Shown here: positions 9,118 to 17,270 of the stretch, piece by piece
Numbering within the stretch: position 1 is the first letter of the stretch
Layout of the letters: every line of letters starts with the position of its first letter
Position numbers and translations under genes: made by a program
From: JALYLC01 sp963743275
GTDB taxonomy: Bacteria; Actinomycetota; Thermoleophilia; Gaiellales; JALYLC01
DNA: 64,000 bases
NCBI GenBank assembly: GCA_963743275.1
Contig: CAVUPB010000006.1
Span: 575,708 to 639,707, forward strand
Direction: 5' to 3'
The notes under the pieces: model-generated
The model's input: the letters and a program-made list of their open reading frames with translations, nothing else
Database searches by the model: none
Told to the model about the DNA's origin: nothing

Positions 9118-10452
9118 CTAGAGGTGGTGGGCGTACTCCGTCAGGTCCCAGTCGGGGACGTGGCGGTGGTAGCGCTCGAGCTCGAAGCGCTTGATCGTGA
9201 GGAACGTGTCGACGAGCATGGCCCCCATCGCCTCGCGCAGCGTGGTGTCCGCCTCGAGCGCGTCGAGCGCCGCGTCGAGCGAGAGCGGCACCGGATCGCC
9301 CTGCTCCTCCTCGGGCAGCTCGTAGACGAGGCCGTGCACGGGCGCCGGCGGCGCGAGCTTGCGCTCGATGCCGTCGAGGCCGGCGAAGAGCAGCGCGGCC
9401 GTGGCCAGGTACACGTTGGCCGAGCCGTCGGCCAGTCGCATCTCGACCCGCGTCGCGGGGCCGCGCTCGGGCGGCACGCGCACGAGCCCGAAGCGGTTGT
9501 CGTAGCCCCAGCACGCGCGCGTGGGGACGAGCTCGTGCGGATCGATGCGCCGGTAGGCGTTGACGGTCGGGTTGAGGAACGCCATCAGCGCGGGCGTGTG
9601 CGCGATCACGCCCGCGATGAAGTGCTCGAGCAGCTCCGCGCAGCCCTCGTGGCCGGCGGTGTCGGCGAACGCGTTGGCGCCGTCCGCGTGGCAGAGCGAG
9701 AGGTGGACGTGGAAGCCGGAGCCGGCGTCGCCGTTGAACGGCTTGCCCATGAACGTGGCGAGCAGGCCCTCTCTGGTCGCCAGGTCCTTGACGGCGGCCT
9801 TGAAGCGGAACGCGCGATCGGCCGCGTCGAGCGCGTGCGAGTGCGTGAGGTTGATCTCCCACTGGCTCATGCCGTACTCGTGCGCCGCGCCGGTCACGCC
9901 CAGGCCGGCGTCGTAGAGCGCGAGCAGCAGGCGGTCGAGGACGCCGCGCGGGTCGGCGTGGTCGCCGACCGTGTAGACGTGCGTCGGGTTCTCGACGTAG
10001 CGCGTCCAGCCGCCCGGGGCCGAATCGCTGCGCTCGAGCAGGTAGAACTCGAGCTCGGGGCCCATGACGGGCGTCAGGCCGAGCGCCTCGAAGCCGGCCA
10101 CCGCGCGCTTCAGCGTCGCCCGGGGATCGGCGCCGTAGGGGGCGCCGTCGGCCGACTGGTCGGCCAGGCACCACGCGACCTCGGGCGCCCACGGCAGCTG
10201 GACGAGCGTGTCCGGGAGCGGCGTCACGTGGATGTCGCGGAAGCCGTGCTCGAACCCGCTGACGACGTTGTGGTGCAGGTCGACGGTCGAGATCGCCTTG
10301 CAGAACGCCATCCCGCGCACCGACGCGGTCGAGGCGAAGAAACTGATCGGCACGTCCTTGCCGCGCAGCACGCCGTGCAGATCGGGGTAGGTGACGCGCA
10401 CGATCCGCACGCCGTCGCGCTCGAGCGCCGCCAACCGCTCCGAATCCGTCAT
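9118..10452 (-). CDS. Glutamine synthetase family protein (GlnA-like ligase)
   Basis: A 444-residue protein with the beta-grasp N-terminus and the ATP:glutamate ligase domain: GPELEFYLL, GSGFHVHLSL, NPTVNAYRRI, NRFGLVRVP and RVEMRLADGSANVYL are glutamine-synthetase metal, ATP and glutamate motifs. Length and motif spelling resemble gamma-glutamylamine or gamma-glutamylpolyamine synthetases and other GlnA paralogues more than housekeeping GlnA, and no adenylylation-site region is evident. It is downstream of a P450 on the same strand (55-base gap) with its own GGAGG ribosome-binding site four bases before the ATG. A role in amine catabolism is inferred. Confidence 0.88.
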   Translation of the reverse strand: MTDSERLAALERDGVRIVRVTYPDLHGVLRGKDVPISFFASTASVRGMAFCKAISTVDLHHNVVSGFEHGFRDIHVTPLPDTLVQLPWAPEVAWCLADQSADGAPYGADPRATLKRAVAGFEALGLTPVMGPELEFYLLERSDSAPGGWTRYVENPTHVYTVGDHADPRGVLDRLLLALYDAGLGVTGAAHEYGMSQWEINLTHSHALDAADRAFRFKAAVKDLATREGLLATFMGKPFNGDAGSGFHVHLSLCHADGANAFADTAGHEGCAELLEHFIAGVIAHTPALMAFLNPTVNAYRRIDPHELVPTRACWGYDNRFGLVRVPPERGPATRVEMRLADGSANVYLATAALLFAGLDGIERKLAPPAPVHGLVYELPEEEQGDPVPLSLDAALDALEADTTLREAMGAMLVDTFLTIKRFELERYHRHVPDWDLTEYAHHL

Positions 10453-10507
10453 CTCGCCTCCGCACGCATCGCCTGGGCCCGTGGTGGTCGGGCGAGCCTA
10501 CCAGCCG

Positions 10508-11764
10508 TCAGGCGGTGACCACTCGCACGGGCAGGCGCTTGAGGCCGTTCGTGAAGTTCGAGCGCAGGCGCGCGGGCGGGCCTGCGAGCTCGATCGACGC
10601 GATGCGCGGCAGCAGCTGCTCGAACAGCACCGCCATCTCGAGGCGGGCGAGGTGCGCGCCGAGGCAGAAGTGCGGCCCGCCGCGGCCGAAGGCGGCGTGC
10701 ACGTCGCGCTTGCGCGTGAGATCGAGGCGATGCGGGTCGGGGAAGGCCTCGGGGTCGCGGTTGGCGGCCGCGAACCACACGACCACGCGCTCGCCCTTGC
10801 GGATCTTCACGCCGCGCAGCTCGGTGTCGGCGATCGCGGTGCGGCGGAAGTGCCAGACGGGCGAGGCGTAGCGGATCAGCTCGTCGACGGCCGACGGCAT
10901 GATCGACGGGTCCGAGCGCAGCAGCTCGAGCTGATCGGGGTGCTCCATCAGCGCGAGGATCCCGAGCGCCATGCCCTGGCGCGTCGTCTCGTTGCCGGCC
11001 ACGACGAGCAGCGCGAGGTTGTTGTCGAGGTCGTGCTGGGTGACCGGGCAGCCGCCGATCTCGGCGTTCGCGAGGATCGAGAGCATGTCGCCGCACGGGT
11101 GCCCCTTGCGCTCCTCGATCATCGGCCGGCCGAGCTCGAGCAGCTCGGCGCCCGCCTCGGAGCCGAACGGCAGGTACTTCGACTGCTCGGGCGTGAGCTT
11201 CGAGGGCGGCGTCAGGTCGGGGTCGGTCGGCACCAGCATGCGGTCGCCGAGCTCGACGAGCTTCGGCAGGTGCTCGTCGTCGACGCCGAGCAGGTGGCCG
11301 AGCACGCGGATCGGGATCGGGCCGGCGAGCTCCTCGACGAAGTCGAACTCGCCGAGCGGCAGCACCTCGTCGAGCATGCTGCGCGTGAGCTCGCCGAGGA
11401 ACCCGCGGTAGCGCTGCTCGAGCGAGCGCGGCGTGAAGTCGCGGGCGAACATGCGACGCCATTGCGAGTGCAGCGGCGGGTCGGTCTCCATGAAGTTGCG
11501 CCGCGCCTCGAGGACGTCGTCGGGCACGGGCTCGATCAGCGCGGCCCCGCCGGCCGCAGACGAGAACGTGGCCGTGTCCTTGAGCACGTGGACGACGTCG
11601 TCGAAGCGCGTCACGCACCAGAAGCCGTCGCCCCCGGGCTCGGGATGCCGGTAGACCGGCGCCTCGCGCTGCAGCAGCTCGAAGACGTCCCAGGGCTCGC
11701 GCTCGGCGAACATGTCGTGGTCGAGCAGGTTGACGTCGCTCAGGCTCAGCGTCGGGGTCGCCAT
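10508..11764 (-). CDS. Cytochrome P450
   Basis: This 418-residue soluble bacterial P450 has the I-helix motif VVAGNETTR, the K-helix ExxR (DELIRYASPVWHFRR) and the haem loop FGRGGPHFCLG with the proximal cysteine at about residue 367. It has no membrane anchor. It would need a ferredoxin partner, and none is encoded nearby. The ATG at 11764 has TACCCT seven bases upstream on the minus strand and no ribosome-binding site, so it is probably leaderless. It leads an operon with the glutamine-synthetase-like gene. The substrate is unknown; the motif set is close to the CYP families of actinobacteria that take terpenes, sterols or fatty acids. Confidence 0.92.
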   Translation of the reverse strand: MATPTLSLSDVNLLDHDMFAEREPWDVFELLQREAPVYRHPEPGGDGFWCVTRFDDVVHVLKDTATFSSAAGGAALIEPVPDDVLEARRNFMETDPPLHSQWRRMFARDFTPRSLEQRYRGFLGELTRSMLDEVLPLGEFDFVEELAGPIPIRVLGHLLGVDDEHLPKLVELGDRMLVPTDPDLTPPSKLTPEQSKYLPFGSEAGAELLELGRPMIEERKGHPCGDMLSILANAEIGGCPVTQHDLDNNLALLVVAGNETTRQGMALGILALMEHPDQLELLRSDPSIMPSAVDELIRYASPVWHFRRTAIADTELRGVKIRKGERVVVWFAAANRDPEAFPDPHRLDLTRKRDVHAAFGRGGPHFCLGAHLARLEMAVLFEQLLPRIASIELAGPPARLRSNFTNGLKRLPVRVVTA

Positions 11765-11771
11765 GCGGCCA

Positions 11772-11781
11772 AGGGTACCCT
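11772..11781. promoter_or_regulatory. Overlapping divergent -10 elements sharing one TA step
   Basis: AGGGTACCCT is self-complementary. It reads TACCCT on both strands, with the same TA dinucleotide at the centre. The minus-strand copy is seven bases from the P450 ATG; the plus-strand copy is 30 bases upstream of the fumarylacetoacetase-like GTG at 11812, leaving room for its Shine-Dalgarno. The two polymerases would compete for one site. Confidence 0.6.
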
Positions 11782-11811
11782 GCGCCGGGTCGAATCACGA
11801 GGAGGCGCGAG

Positions 11812-12642
11812 GTGAAGGCAGTCCGCTACCGCACCGGGCCCGACGAGTACCGCATCGGGCGGCTCGAGGGCGATGAGGTCGTCGACGCGGGTCCCGCGGG
11901 GGAGCGCGGGTTCGTCCCGACGCGCGCCGCGTGGGCGGAGCTGGCGGCGGCCGACGGGCCGCGCACGGCGCTCGACGCGGTCACGCTCGCCCATCCCGTG
12001 GTTCCCCGCAAGCTCATCTGCATCGGCCTCAACTACCGCGACCACGCGGAGGAGTCCGAGCTCGACCTCCCCGACGTCCCGGTGATCTTCGCGAAGTGGA
12101 CGACCTCGCTGATCGGCCACGGCCAGGCGATCGTGATCCCGCGCGAGGAGACGCGGCCCGACTACGAGGGCGAGCTCGCGATCGTGATCGGCGAGCCCGT
12201 CTACCGCGCCACCGGGGCATCCGCGCGCGCCGCGGTCGGCGCCTACACCTGCTTCCACGACGTCTCGGGCAGGCGCGCGCAGCTCGAGACGCCACTGCGG
12301 CAGTTCACCTACGGCAAGAGCTTCGACACGTTCGGGCCGCTCGGCCCGTGCCTCGCCGACGCCGAGGGCGTCGATCTCGGCTCGCTCCAGGTCACGACCG
12401 TGGTGTCGGGCGAGACGATGCAGGACTCGAACACGAGCAACCTCATCTTCGGGATCGAGGCGCTCGTCGAATACGTCTCGCGCGCCACGACGCTCGAGCC
12501 CGGCGACGTGATCGCGACCGGAACGCCGGGCGGCGTGGGCGACTCGCGCAACCCGCGCCGCTACCTCGTCGAGGGCGATGTCGTGGACATCACGGTGAGC
12601 GGCGTGGGCACGCTCTCGAACCCGGTGACGCTGGAGCGCTGA
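11812..12642 (+). CDS. Fumarylacetoacetate hydrolase family protein
   Basis: At 276 residues it has the FAH fold core: KLICIGLNYRDHAEE, then DYEGELAIVIG giving two metal-binding glutamates, and HDVSGRRAQ giving the metal Asp, followed by GDVIATGTPGGVG near the C-terminus. The family hydrolyses or tautomerises acylpyruvates (fumarylpyruvate, 2-hydroxyhepta-dienoate, oxaloacetate) at the end of aromatic breakdown. GTG 11812 has a strong GAGGAGG upstream, one of the few clearly leadered genes here. It is divergent from the P450, so the two may serve one pathway. The exact substrate is not decidable. Confidence 0.88.
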   Translation: MKAVRYRTGPDEYRIGRLEGDEVVDAGPAGERGFVPTRAAWAELAAADGPRTALDAVTLAHPVVPRKLICIGLNYRDHAEESELDLPDVPVIFAKWTTSLIGHGQAIVIPREETRPDYEGELAIVIGEPVYRATGASARAAVGAYTCFHDVSGRRAQLETPLRQFTYGKSFDTFGPLGPCLADAEGVDLGSLQVTTVVSGETMQDSNTSNLIFGIEALVEYVSRATTLEPGDVIATGTPGGVGDSRNPRRYLVEGDVVDITVSGVGTLSNPVTLER

Positions 12643-12643
12643 G

Positions 12644-12659
12644 GCCCGGCTCGCCGGGC
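12644..12659. terminator. Hairpin between convergent genes
   Basis: GCCCGGC-TC-GCCGGGC is a perfect GC-rich inverted repeat between the ends of the FAH-family gene and the convergent minus-strand gene. No T-run follows, so if it terminates transcription it does so in both directions without a U-tract. Confidence 0.4.
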
Positions 12660-12684
12660 GCTCACGCTCCGACCGGGAGGGGCC

Positions 12685-13386
12685 CTACGGCCGGGCGCGG
12701 CCGTCGGCGCGGCGCACGCGCTCGGCCGAGCCCTGGAGCGTGCGCACGAGCTCGTGCCCGCACGCGACGAGGTCGAGCGCGTCGCCGAGCGACGCGCTCG
12801 GCGCGAGCGCGGGTGGCGGCACGACGCGCTCGTGCCCGCCGAAGCGGAGGCGCACGCCCTCGATCCCCAGCCGGTCGCCGACGATCCAGACCGGCACCTT
12901 GACGCCGGCGGCGAGCCAACCGGCGAGCCGCCGCGCGTCCGCCCCGAGTCCCAGCACGTCGACGCCGTCGAGGCCGTCGAGCGCACCGTCGCCCTCGCTC
13001 CCGAGAGCGATCGCGACGCGCCACGGGTCGGTGCGGAGGTCGGCGAGGTCGCACACGCTCGTCCAGTCCAGCAGGGCGTGCACGAGCTCGTCGCCGCAGA
13101 GCGCCGAATCGAGGATGACGTCGGGGCACGCGCGCCCCAGCTCCACGGCGAGCGCCACGGGCGCGGCCTCGGGGATCCAGGCGACCGGCGCGCCGGCGGT
13201 CGTGGCGATCGCGCTCGCGTCGCGCACCTCGGCCGCCGTCGCATTGGCGTCGACGCGGACGATGGCCGCGGGAAGATCGCCGTCGAGCGACGCGAGCCCG
13301 CGCCGCAGCGCCCAGCTGGGGCTGTCGAGGGCGACGAGCCCGAGCGAGGCGCGACCGAAGACGGGGGTGTGCGAGGGCATCTGCAT
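12685..13386 (-). CDS. Hypothetical protein
   Basis: I do not recognise this ~233-residue product. The frame reads as real protein: alternating hydrophobic beta-strands and Ala-rich helices (SLGLVALDSP, AAIVRVDANA, APVAWIPEAAP, VPVWIVGDRLG) suggest a cytoplasmic alpha/beta barrel or Rossmann-like fold. The start is uncertain: ATG 13386 and 13380 are both possible, no ribosome-binding site or TANNNT is visible, and a TTG at 13476 would add a low-complexity extension. It converges on the FAH-family gene and follows the alpha/beta hydrolase on the same strand across a 145-base gap. Confidence 0.5.
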   Translation of the reverse strand: MQMPSHTPVFGRASLGLVALDSPSWALRRGLASLDGDLPAAIVRVDANATAAEVRDASAIATTAGAPVAWIPEAAPVALAVELGRACPDVILDSALCGDELVHALLDWTSVCDLADLRTDPWRVAIALGSEGDGALDGLDGVDVLGLGADARRLAGWLAAGVKVPVWIVGDRLGIEGVRLRFGGHERVVPPPALAPSASLGDALDLVACGHELVRTLQGSAERVRRADGRARP

Positions 13387-13476
13387 GACATTCGCGCGGG
13401 CGGCCCGGTCGGATTCGCCCCACCGGCCCGGCCCGCGCTCCTTAACGCGGCCTTCACCGATTTCGCGTCCGCTCAA

Positions 13477-13490
13477 ACCCCCGCGGGGGT
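13477..13490. repeat. Perfect 14-bp GC palindrome, possible terminator
   Basis: ACCCCCGCGGGGGT lies between the end of the alpha/beta hydrolase gene and the hypothetical gene downstream of it. It could be a terminator stem or a protein site; a loop of two or more bases would shorten the stem. Confidence 0.35.
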
Positions 13491-13531
13491 GTCAACGCTC
13501 GCGACCCGCCAGGAAGTTCCCGCAGCTGCGT

Positions 13532-14332
13532 TCAGGCAGCGAGCGTCGCGAGAAACGCCTCCAGCTCCTCGCGCCAGCGGCCGGGCTGGTCGAGGTGGAG
13601 GTCGTGGCCGGCGTCTGCGATCTCGGCGAGGCGCGCGCCGGGGAGGAGCTCGACCATGCGCACGGCCTCGGCGCGCGGGACGCCGTCGGCCGCGCGCACG
13701 ACGAGCGCAGGGCAGCGGATGCGGGCCCAGGCGGCCCAGTGGTCGCGCTCGTTCGCCTGTGCCAGCGCGGCCAGCAGCACGCGCGGCTCGAACGCCGGCC
13801 AGAGGCCGTCGCCGCGCTGCTCGAGGCCGGCGCACCACGTGCGCGCCCGGAGGCTGTCGCCGCCGAAGAAGTCGAGCGCCCGCCCGGTCGACGGGAACGG
13901 CAGCGGCCAGGTCGCGAACCAGCGCTCGACGGCGGCGACGCCGGCCGGATCCGGGGCCGGCGTCGCCTCGGCGAGCACGAGGCCGCGTACGAGGCTGGGG
14001 CGGTCCGCCGCGAGCAGCAGCGCCGTGACGCCGCCGAGCGACTGCCCGGCGACGACGGCCGGTGCGAGCCCGAGATGCTCGACCCAGTGCGCGGCGTCGG
14101 CGGCGAAGGCCTCAGGCGAGACGTCCGCCGGCGAGCGCTCGCTGCGCCCGTGCCCCCGCGCCTCGGGCGCGACCACGCGGTGGCTCCGCACGAGCCAGGC
14201 CGCCGTCGAATCCCACTCGCGCGCGTGCCCCGCGAGGCCGTGCAGGAGCAGGACGGGCGGTCCCTCTCCGCCGTAGTCGGCCGCCCACAGGCTCGCGCCG
14301 GCGCGCTCGCTGCGATGCCATCGGACATCCAC
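13532..14332 (-). CDS. Alpha/beta-fold hydrolase
   Basis: A 266-residue alpha/beta hydrolase. VLLLHGLAG gives the HG oxyanion motif, AGQSLGGVTALLLA the nucleophile elbow with Ser, DGVPRAEA the acid region and DAGHDLHLDQP the catalytic His. Esterase, lactonase or C-C hydrolase activity is possible. I set the start at GTG 14332 because TAGCGT lies eight bases upstream on the minus strand with no Shine-Dalgarno. It is divergent from the flavoprotein gene at 14360, the two starts being only 28 bases apart. Confidence 0.85.
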   Translation of the reverse strand: MDVRWHRSERAGASLWAADYGGEGPPVLLLHGLAGHAREWDSTAAWLVRSHRVVAPEARGHGRSERSPADVSPEAFAADAAHWVEHLGLAPAVVAGQSLGGVTALLLAADRPSLVRGLVLAEATPAPDPAGVAAVERWFATWPLPFPSTGRALDFFGGDSLRARTWCAGLEQRGDGLWPAFEPRVLLAALAQANERDHWAAWARIRCPALVVRAADGVPRAEAVRMVELLPGARLAEIADAGHDLHLDQPGRWREELEAFLATLAA

Positions 14333-14340
14333 GACCCGCG

Positions 14341-14353
14341 ACGCTACTACCGT
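14341..14353. promoter_or_regulatory. Back-to-back -10 elements of a divergent leaderless pair
   Basis: Minus strand TAGCGT (complement of 14341-14346) is eight bases from GTG 14332; plus strand TACCGT (14348-14353) is six bases from GTG 14360. The two elements are separated by one base, so RNA polymerase binding at one should exclude the other. Confidence 0.6.
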
Positions 14354-14359
14354 ACGCGC

Positions 14360-15568
14360 GTGCCGGAGAAGCGCTGCGACGTCCTCGTGATCGGCTCCGG
14401 CGTCGCCGGGCTGACGGCCGCGCTCGCGGCCGCCGAGCGCGGCGCGCGCGTGCTGCTGGCGACGAAGCTCGGCCTCGCGTCCTCGAACACCGCCAAGGCG
14501 CAGGGCGGCATCCAGGCCGCGCTCGGCGACGACGACGCCCCGTCGGTGCACGCCGAGGACGTCATGCGCAGCTCGCACGAGACGGCCGACCCGCGCCTCG
14601 TCGCCGCGCTGACCGCGGAGGCGCCGGATGCGATCGCCCGCCTCGAGCGCTTCGGCGTCGCGTTCACCCACGACGCCGACGGGCGCTACCGCCTCGCGCG
14701 CTGCGGCGGCGCCACGCGCAAGCGGCTGCTGCAGGTGGGGGATCGCACCGGGCACGCGATCGCGACCGCGCTGCGCGAGACGGTGGCCGCAGAGGCGCGC
14801 ATCGAGACGCTCGCCCACGCGCCGCTCGAGGCGCTCGAGCCCACCTCCGCGGGCTGGCGCGCGACGCTCGGGCAGCGCGGAGGCGGGCACCTCGAGGTCG
14901 CTGCGGGGGCGATCGTGCTCGCCGCCGGCGGGCGCTGCTTCGCCGAGGCGCGGCGCCTCGGCACGTTCTCGACGAACGCGGCCGGCGCGACCGGCGAGGT
15001 GACGGAGATCGCGCTCGCCGCCGGCTGCGAGGCGCGCGACCTCGACGCGCTCCAGTACCACCCGAACGGCGGGCTCTGGCCGGTGTCGCTGCAGGGGTAC
15101 TCGATTCCCGAGACGACGCGCGCGTACGGCGCCGTGCTGCTGAACGCGCGCGGCGAGCGCTTCGTCGACGAGCTCGGGGGGCGCGACGTCGTGGCCGCGG
15201 CGATCGTGCGCGAGTGCGAGGAAGGGCGCGGGCTGACGACGCCCGAGGGGCGGCCGTCGGTGCTGCTCGACTGCCGCCCGATCGCGGTCGCCGACGCCGA
15301 GATCTCGCTGCCGTACATGCTGCGCCGCTACCGCGCGGCCGGAATCGACCCGCTCGCGGAGCCGATCCACACCTATCCCGTGCTCCACTACCAGAACGGC
15401 GGCCTCGTGATCGACGAGCACGGCGCCACGACCGTCGCGGGCCTGTATGCCGCCGGGGAGATCGCAGGCGGGGTGCACGGCCGCAACCGCATGATGGGCA
15501 ACTCGCTGCTCGACGGGTCGGTCTTCGGCTGGCGCGCCGGGCACGCCGCCGCCGCCGCTGCCGCCTAG
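14360..15568 (+). CDS. FAD-dependent NadB/FrdA-type flavoprotein (short L-aspartate oxidase-like)
   Basis: At 402 residues this flavoprotein has the dinucleotide-binding start VLVIGSGVAGLTAALAAAERG, then KLGLASSNTAKAQGGIQAAL, and the fumarate-reductase/aspartate-oxidase catalytic set: LQYHPNG, RGERFVDE, LHYQNGG and RNRMMGNSLLDGSVFG. L-aspartate oxidases usually carry a further C-terminal helical domain and exceed 500 residues; this one stops right after the FAD domain. GTG 14360 has TACCGT six bases upstream. Nothing else for NAD synthesis is adjacent; the next genes handle sulfonates and sulfate, so oxidation of another carboxylate is possible. Confidence 0.75.
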   Translation: MPEKRCDVLVIGSGVAGLTAALAAAERGARVLLATKLGLASSNTAKAQGGIQAALGDDDAPSVHAEDVMRSSHETADPRLVAALTAEAPDAIARLERFGVAFTHDADGRYRLARCGGATRKRLLQVGDRTGHAIATALRETVAAEARIETLAHAPLEALEPTSAGWRATLGQRGGGHLEVAAGAIVLAAGGRCFAEARRLGTFSTNAAGATGEVTEIALAAGCEARDLDALQYHPNGGLWPVSLQGYSIPETTRAYGAVLLNARGERFVDELGGRDVVAAAIVRECEEGRGLTTPEGRPSVLLDCRPIAVADAEISLPYMLRRYRAAGIDPLAEPIHTYPVLHYQNGGLVIDEHGATTVAGLYAAGEIAGGVHGRNRMMGNSLLDGSVFGWRAGHAAAAAAA

Positions 15569-15607
15569 TAGAAGCACTACTACTCAGGGCTATCAGCGAC
15601 CGGCTGG

Positions 15608-15613
15608 TATCCT
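15608..15613 (+). promoter_or_regulatory. -10 element of comA
   Basis: TATCCT ends seven bases before GTG 15621, matching the leaderless pattern. A small inverted repeat (TAGTAG...CTACTA, about 15566-15582) lies upstream after the flavoprotein stop. Confidence 0.55.
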
Positions 15614-15620
15614 CGGCTGC

Positions 15621-16400
15621 GTGAGCATCGTCAGCACGGTCAACGGCTTTCTCGACCTCCCGGCACGGCCCTCGAAGCCGCGCGAGGTCGGCGTCACCCA
15701 CGTCATGGACAAGGGCCTGACGCCGGTGCAGATCGAGGGCCTCATGGCGACGGCCGGCGATTACGTCGACATCGTCAAGCTCGGCTGGGGCACGTCCTAC
15801 GTGACGCAGAACCTGCGCGAGAAGCTGGCCCTGTACCGCTCGCTCGGCATTCCGGTGGTGTGCGGGGGCACGCTGCTCGAGATCGCCGAGGTGCGCGGCA
15901 AGCTCGACGGCTACCGCAGCTGGCTGAGCGAGAACGGCTTCGAGAGCGTCGAGGTCTCGGACGGGACGATCGACCTGCCGCGCGAGCGCAAGCTCGAGAT
16001 CATCGAGCTGCTGGCGAAGGACTTCCGGGTGCTCTCCGAGGTCGGCTCCAAGGACGCCGAGGCGATCTTCGCGCCGTACCAGTGGGTCGAGTGGATCCGC
16101 GAGGAGCTCGCCGCGGGCGCCTGGAAGGTCATCACCGAGGCGCGCGAGTCGGGCACCGCGGGCATCTTCCGCGGCACCGGCGAGGTGCGCAGCGGCCTGA
16201 TCGACGAGATCGTGCACGAGTTGCCCGTCGAGCGCCTGCTCTTCGAGGCGCCGCAGAAGTCGCAGCAGGCCTGGTTCATCCGCCAGTTCGGGCCCGAGGT
16301 CAACCTCGGCAACATCCCGCCCGACGAGGTGATCCCGCTCGAAACGCTCCGCCTCGGGCTGCGGTCCGACACGATGAGCGCATTGCTGCTCGGCGTTTGA
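15621..16400 (+). CDS. comA: Phosphosulfolactate synthase (ComA family)
   Basis: A 259-residue TIM-barrel protein matching ComA, which adds sulfite to phosphoenolpyruvate to make phosphosulfolactate. The family signature LDLPARPSKPREVGVTHVMDKGL is at the start, then VDIVKLGWGTSYV, VVCGGTLLEIA, VEVSDGTIDLP, VLSEVGSK and NLGNIPPDEVIPLETLRLGLRSDT. ComA is best known from coenzyme M synthesis in archaea; in bacteria it makes sulfolactate for other ends. No comB or comC is adjacent here. It overlaps the next gene by TTGA. Proximity to cysH, which makes sulfite, fits a supply of the sulfite substrate. Confidence 0.9.
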   Translation: MSIVSTVNGFLDLPARPSKPREVGVTHVMDKGLTPVQIEGLMATAGDYVDIVKLGWGTSYVTQNLREKLALYRSLGIPVVCGGTLLEIAEVRGKLDGYRSWLSENGFESVEVSDGTIDLPRERKLEIIELLAKDFRVLSEVGSKDAEAIFAPYQWVEWIREELAAGAWKVITEARESGTAGIFRGTGEVRSGLIDEIVHELPVERLLFEAPQKSQQAWFIRQFGPEVNLGNIPPDEVIPLETLRLGLRSDTMSALLLGV

Positions 16401-17221
16401 GACTCGAGCTCCACTGCCATTCGTCGGCCTCCGACGGAGCGCTCGCACCGGCGGCGCTCGTCGAGCACGCGCACGCGCTCGGCATCGGCGTCCTCGCGCT
16501 GACCGACCACGACACGCTCGCCGGCCTGGGCGAGGCCGCCGAGGCGGCCGCCCGGCTCGGCCTGCGCTTCGTGCCCGGCACCGAGATCTCCGTGCGCCCG
16601 CCGTCCGGGTCGATGCACCTGCTCGCCTACCTGCCCTCGGCCGGCGCCGAGCCGCTCGCGACGCGCATCCAGGCGATCGCCGACTACCGCGGCAGCCGCA
16701 ACCAGCGCATCGTGGCGCGCCTCAACGAGCTCGGCTATGCGCTCGAGTGGGAGGACGTGGCGCGACGTGCGAAGGGCCGCGTCGGCCGCCCGCACATCGC
16801 CGCAGCGCTCGTGGACGCCGGCCACGTCGGCAGCCTCCAGGAGGCCTTCGACCGGCTGCTCGCCGACGGACAGCCCGCCTATGTCGATGCGGGCTCGCTC
16901 GGGCCCGAGGAGGCCGTCGAGGTCGTGACCGCGAGCGGCGGCGCGCCGGTGCTCGCGCATCCGTACTCGCTGCGCATGGGGGATGCCGAGCTCGAGCGCT
17001 TCGTGGCCCGCCTCGCGCGCTGCGGCCTGCGCGGCGTCGAGAGCTACCGGCCCGACCACGACGACGCGCAGCGCGCGTTCACGCTGCGGTTGTGCGCGCA
17101 GGCAGGTCTCGTGCCGACGGGCGGCTCGGACTGGCACGGCCGGCCGGGCGATCCGCCCCTGGGCGACGCCGGGACGGTGCCGCTGCCCGAGGACACGCTC
17201 GACCGGCTCGGAATCACATAA
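16397..17221 (+). CDS. PHP-domain phosphoesterase
   Basis: This 274-residue PHP-domain protein has the metal motifs HCHSSASDG, LTDHDTLAG, PGTEIS, VLAHPYS and GGSDWHG in order. The family hydrolyses small phosphates such as 3',5'-nucleoside bisphosphates and RNA ends (RNase AM type). I place the start at TTG 16397, which shares TTGA with the comA stop, since no ATG or GTG precedes HCHS in frame. If it removes pAp, a by-product of PAPS reduction, its place between comA and cysH would make sense; that link is inference. Confidence 0.85.
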   Translation: MRLELHCHSSASDGALAPAALVEHAHALGIGVLALTDHDTLAGLGEAAEAAARLGLRFVPGTEISVRPPSGSMHLLAYLPSAGAEPLATRIQAIADYRGSRNQRIVARLNELGYALEWEDVARRAKGRVGRPHIAAALVDAGHVGSLQEAFDRLLADGQPAYVDAGSLGPEEAVEVVTASGGAPVLAHPYSLRMGDAELERFVARLARCGLRGVESYRPDHDDAQRAFTLRLCAQAGLVPTGGSDWHGRPGDPPLGDAGTVPLPEDTLDRLGIT

Positions 17222-17234
17222 GTACAGCTTCCTA

Positions 17235-17263
17235 TTGAGATAAGCGACTCTGATTGCTAGGGT
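17235..17263 (+). promoter_or_regulatory. Promoter of cysH
   Basis: TTGAGA (17235-17240), a 17-base spacer and TAGGGT (17258-17263) form the best complete promoter in the window; ATG 17271 follows seven bases later, so the mRNA should begin at or near the start codon. Confidence 0.7.
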
Positions 17264-17270
17264 AGGTGCG

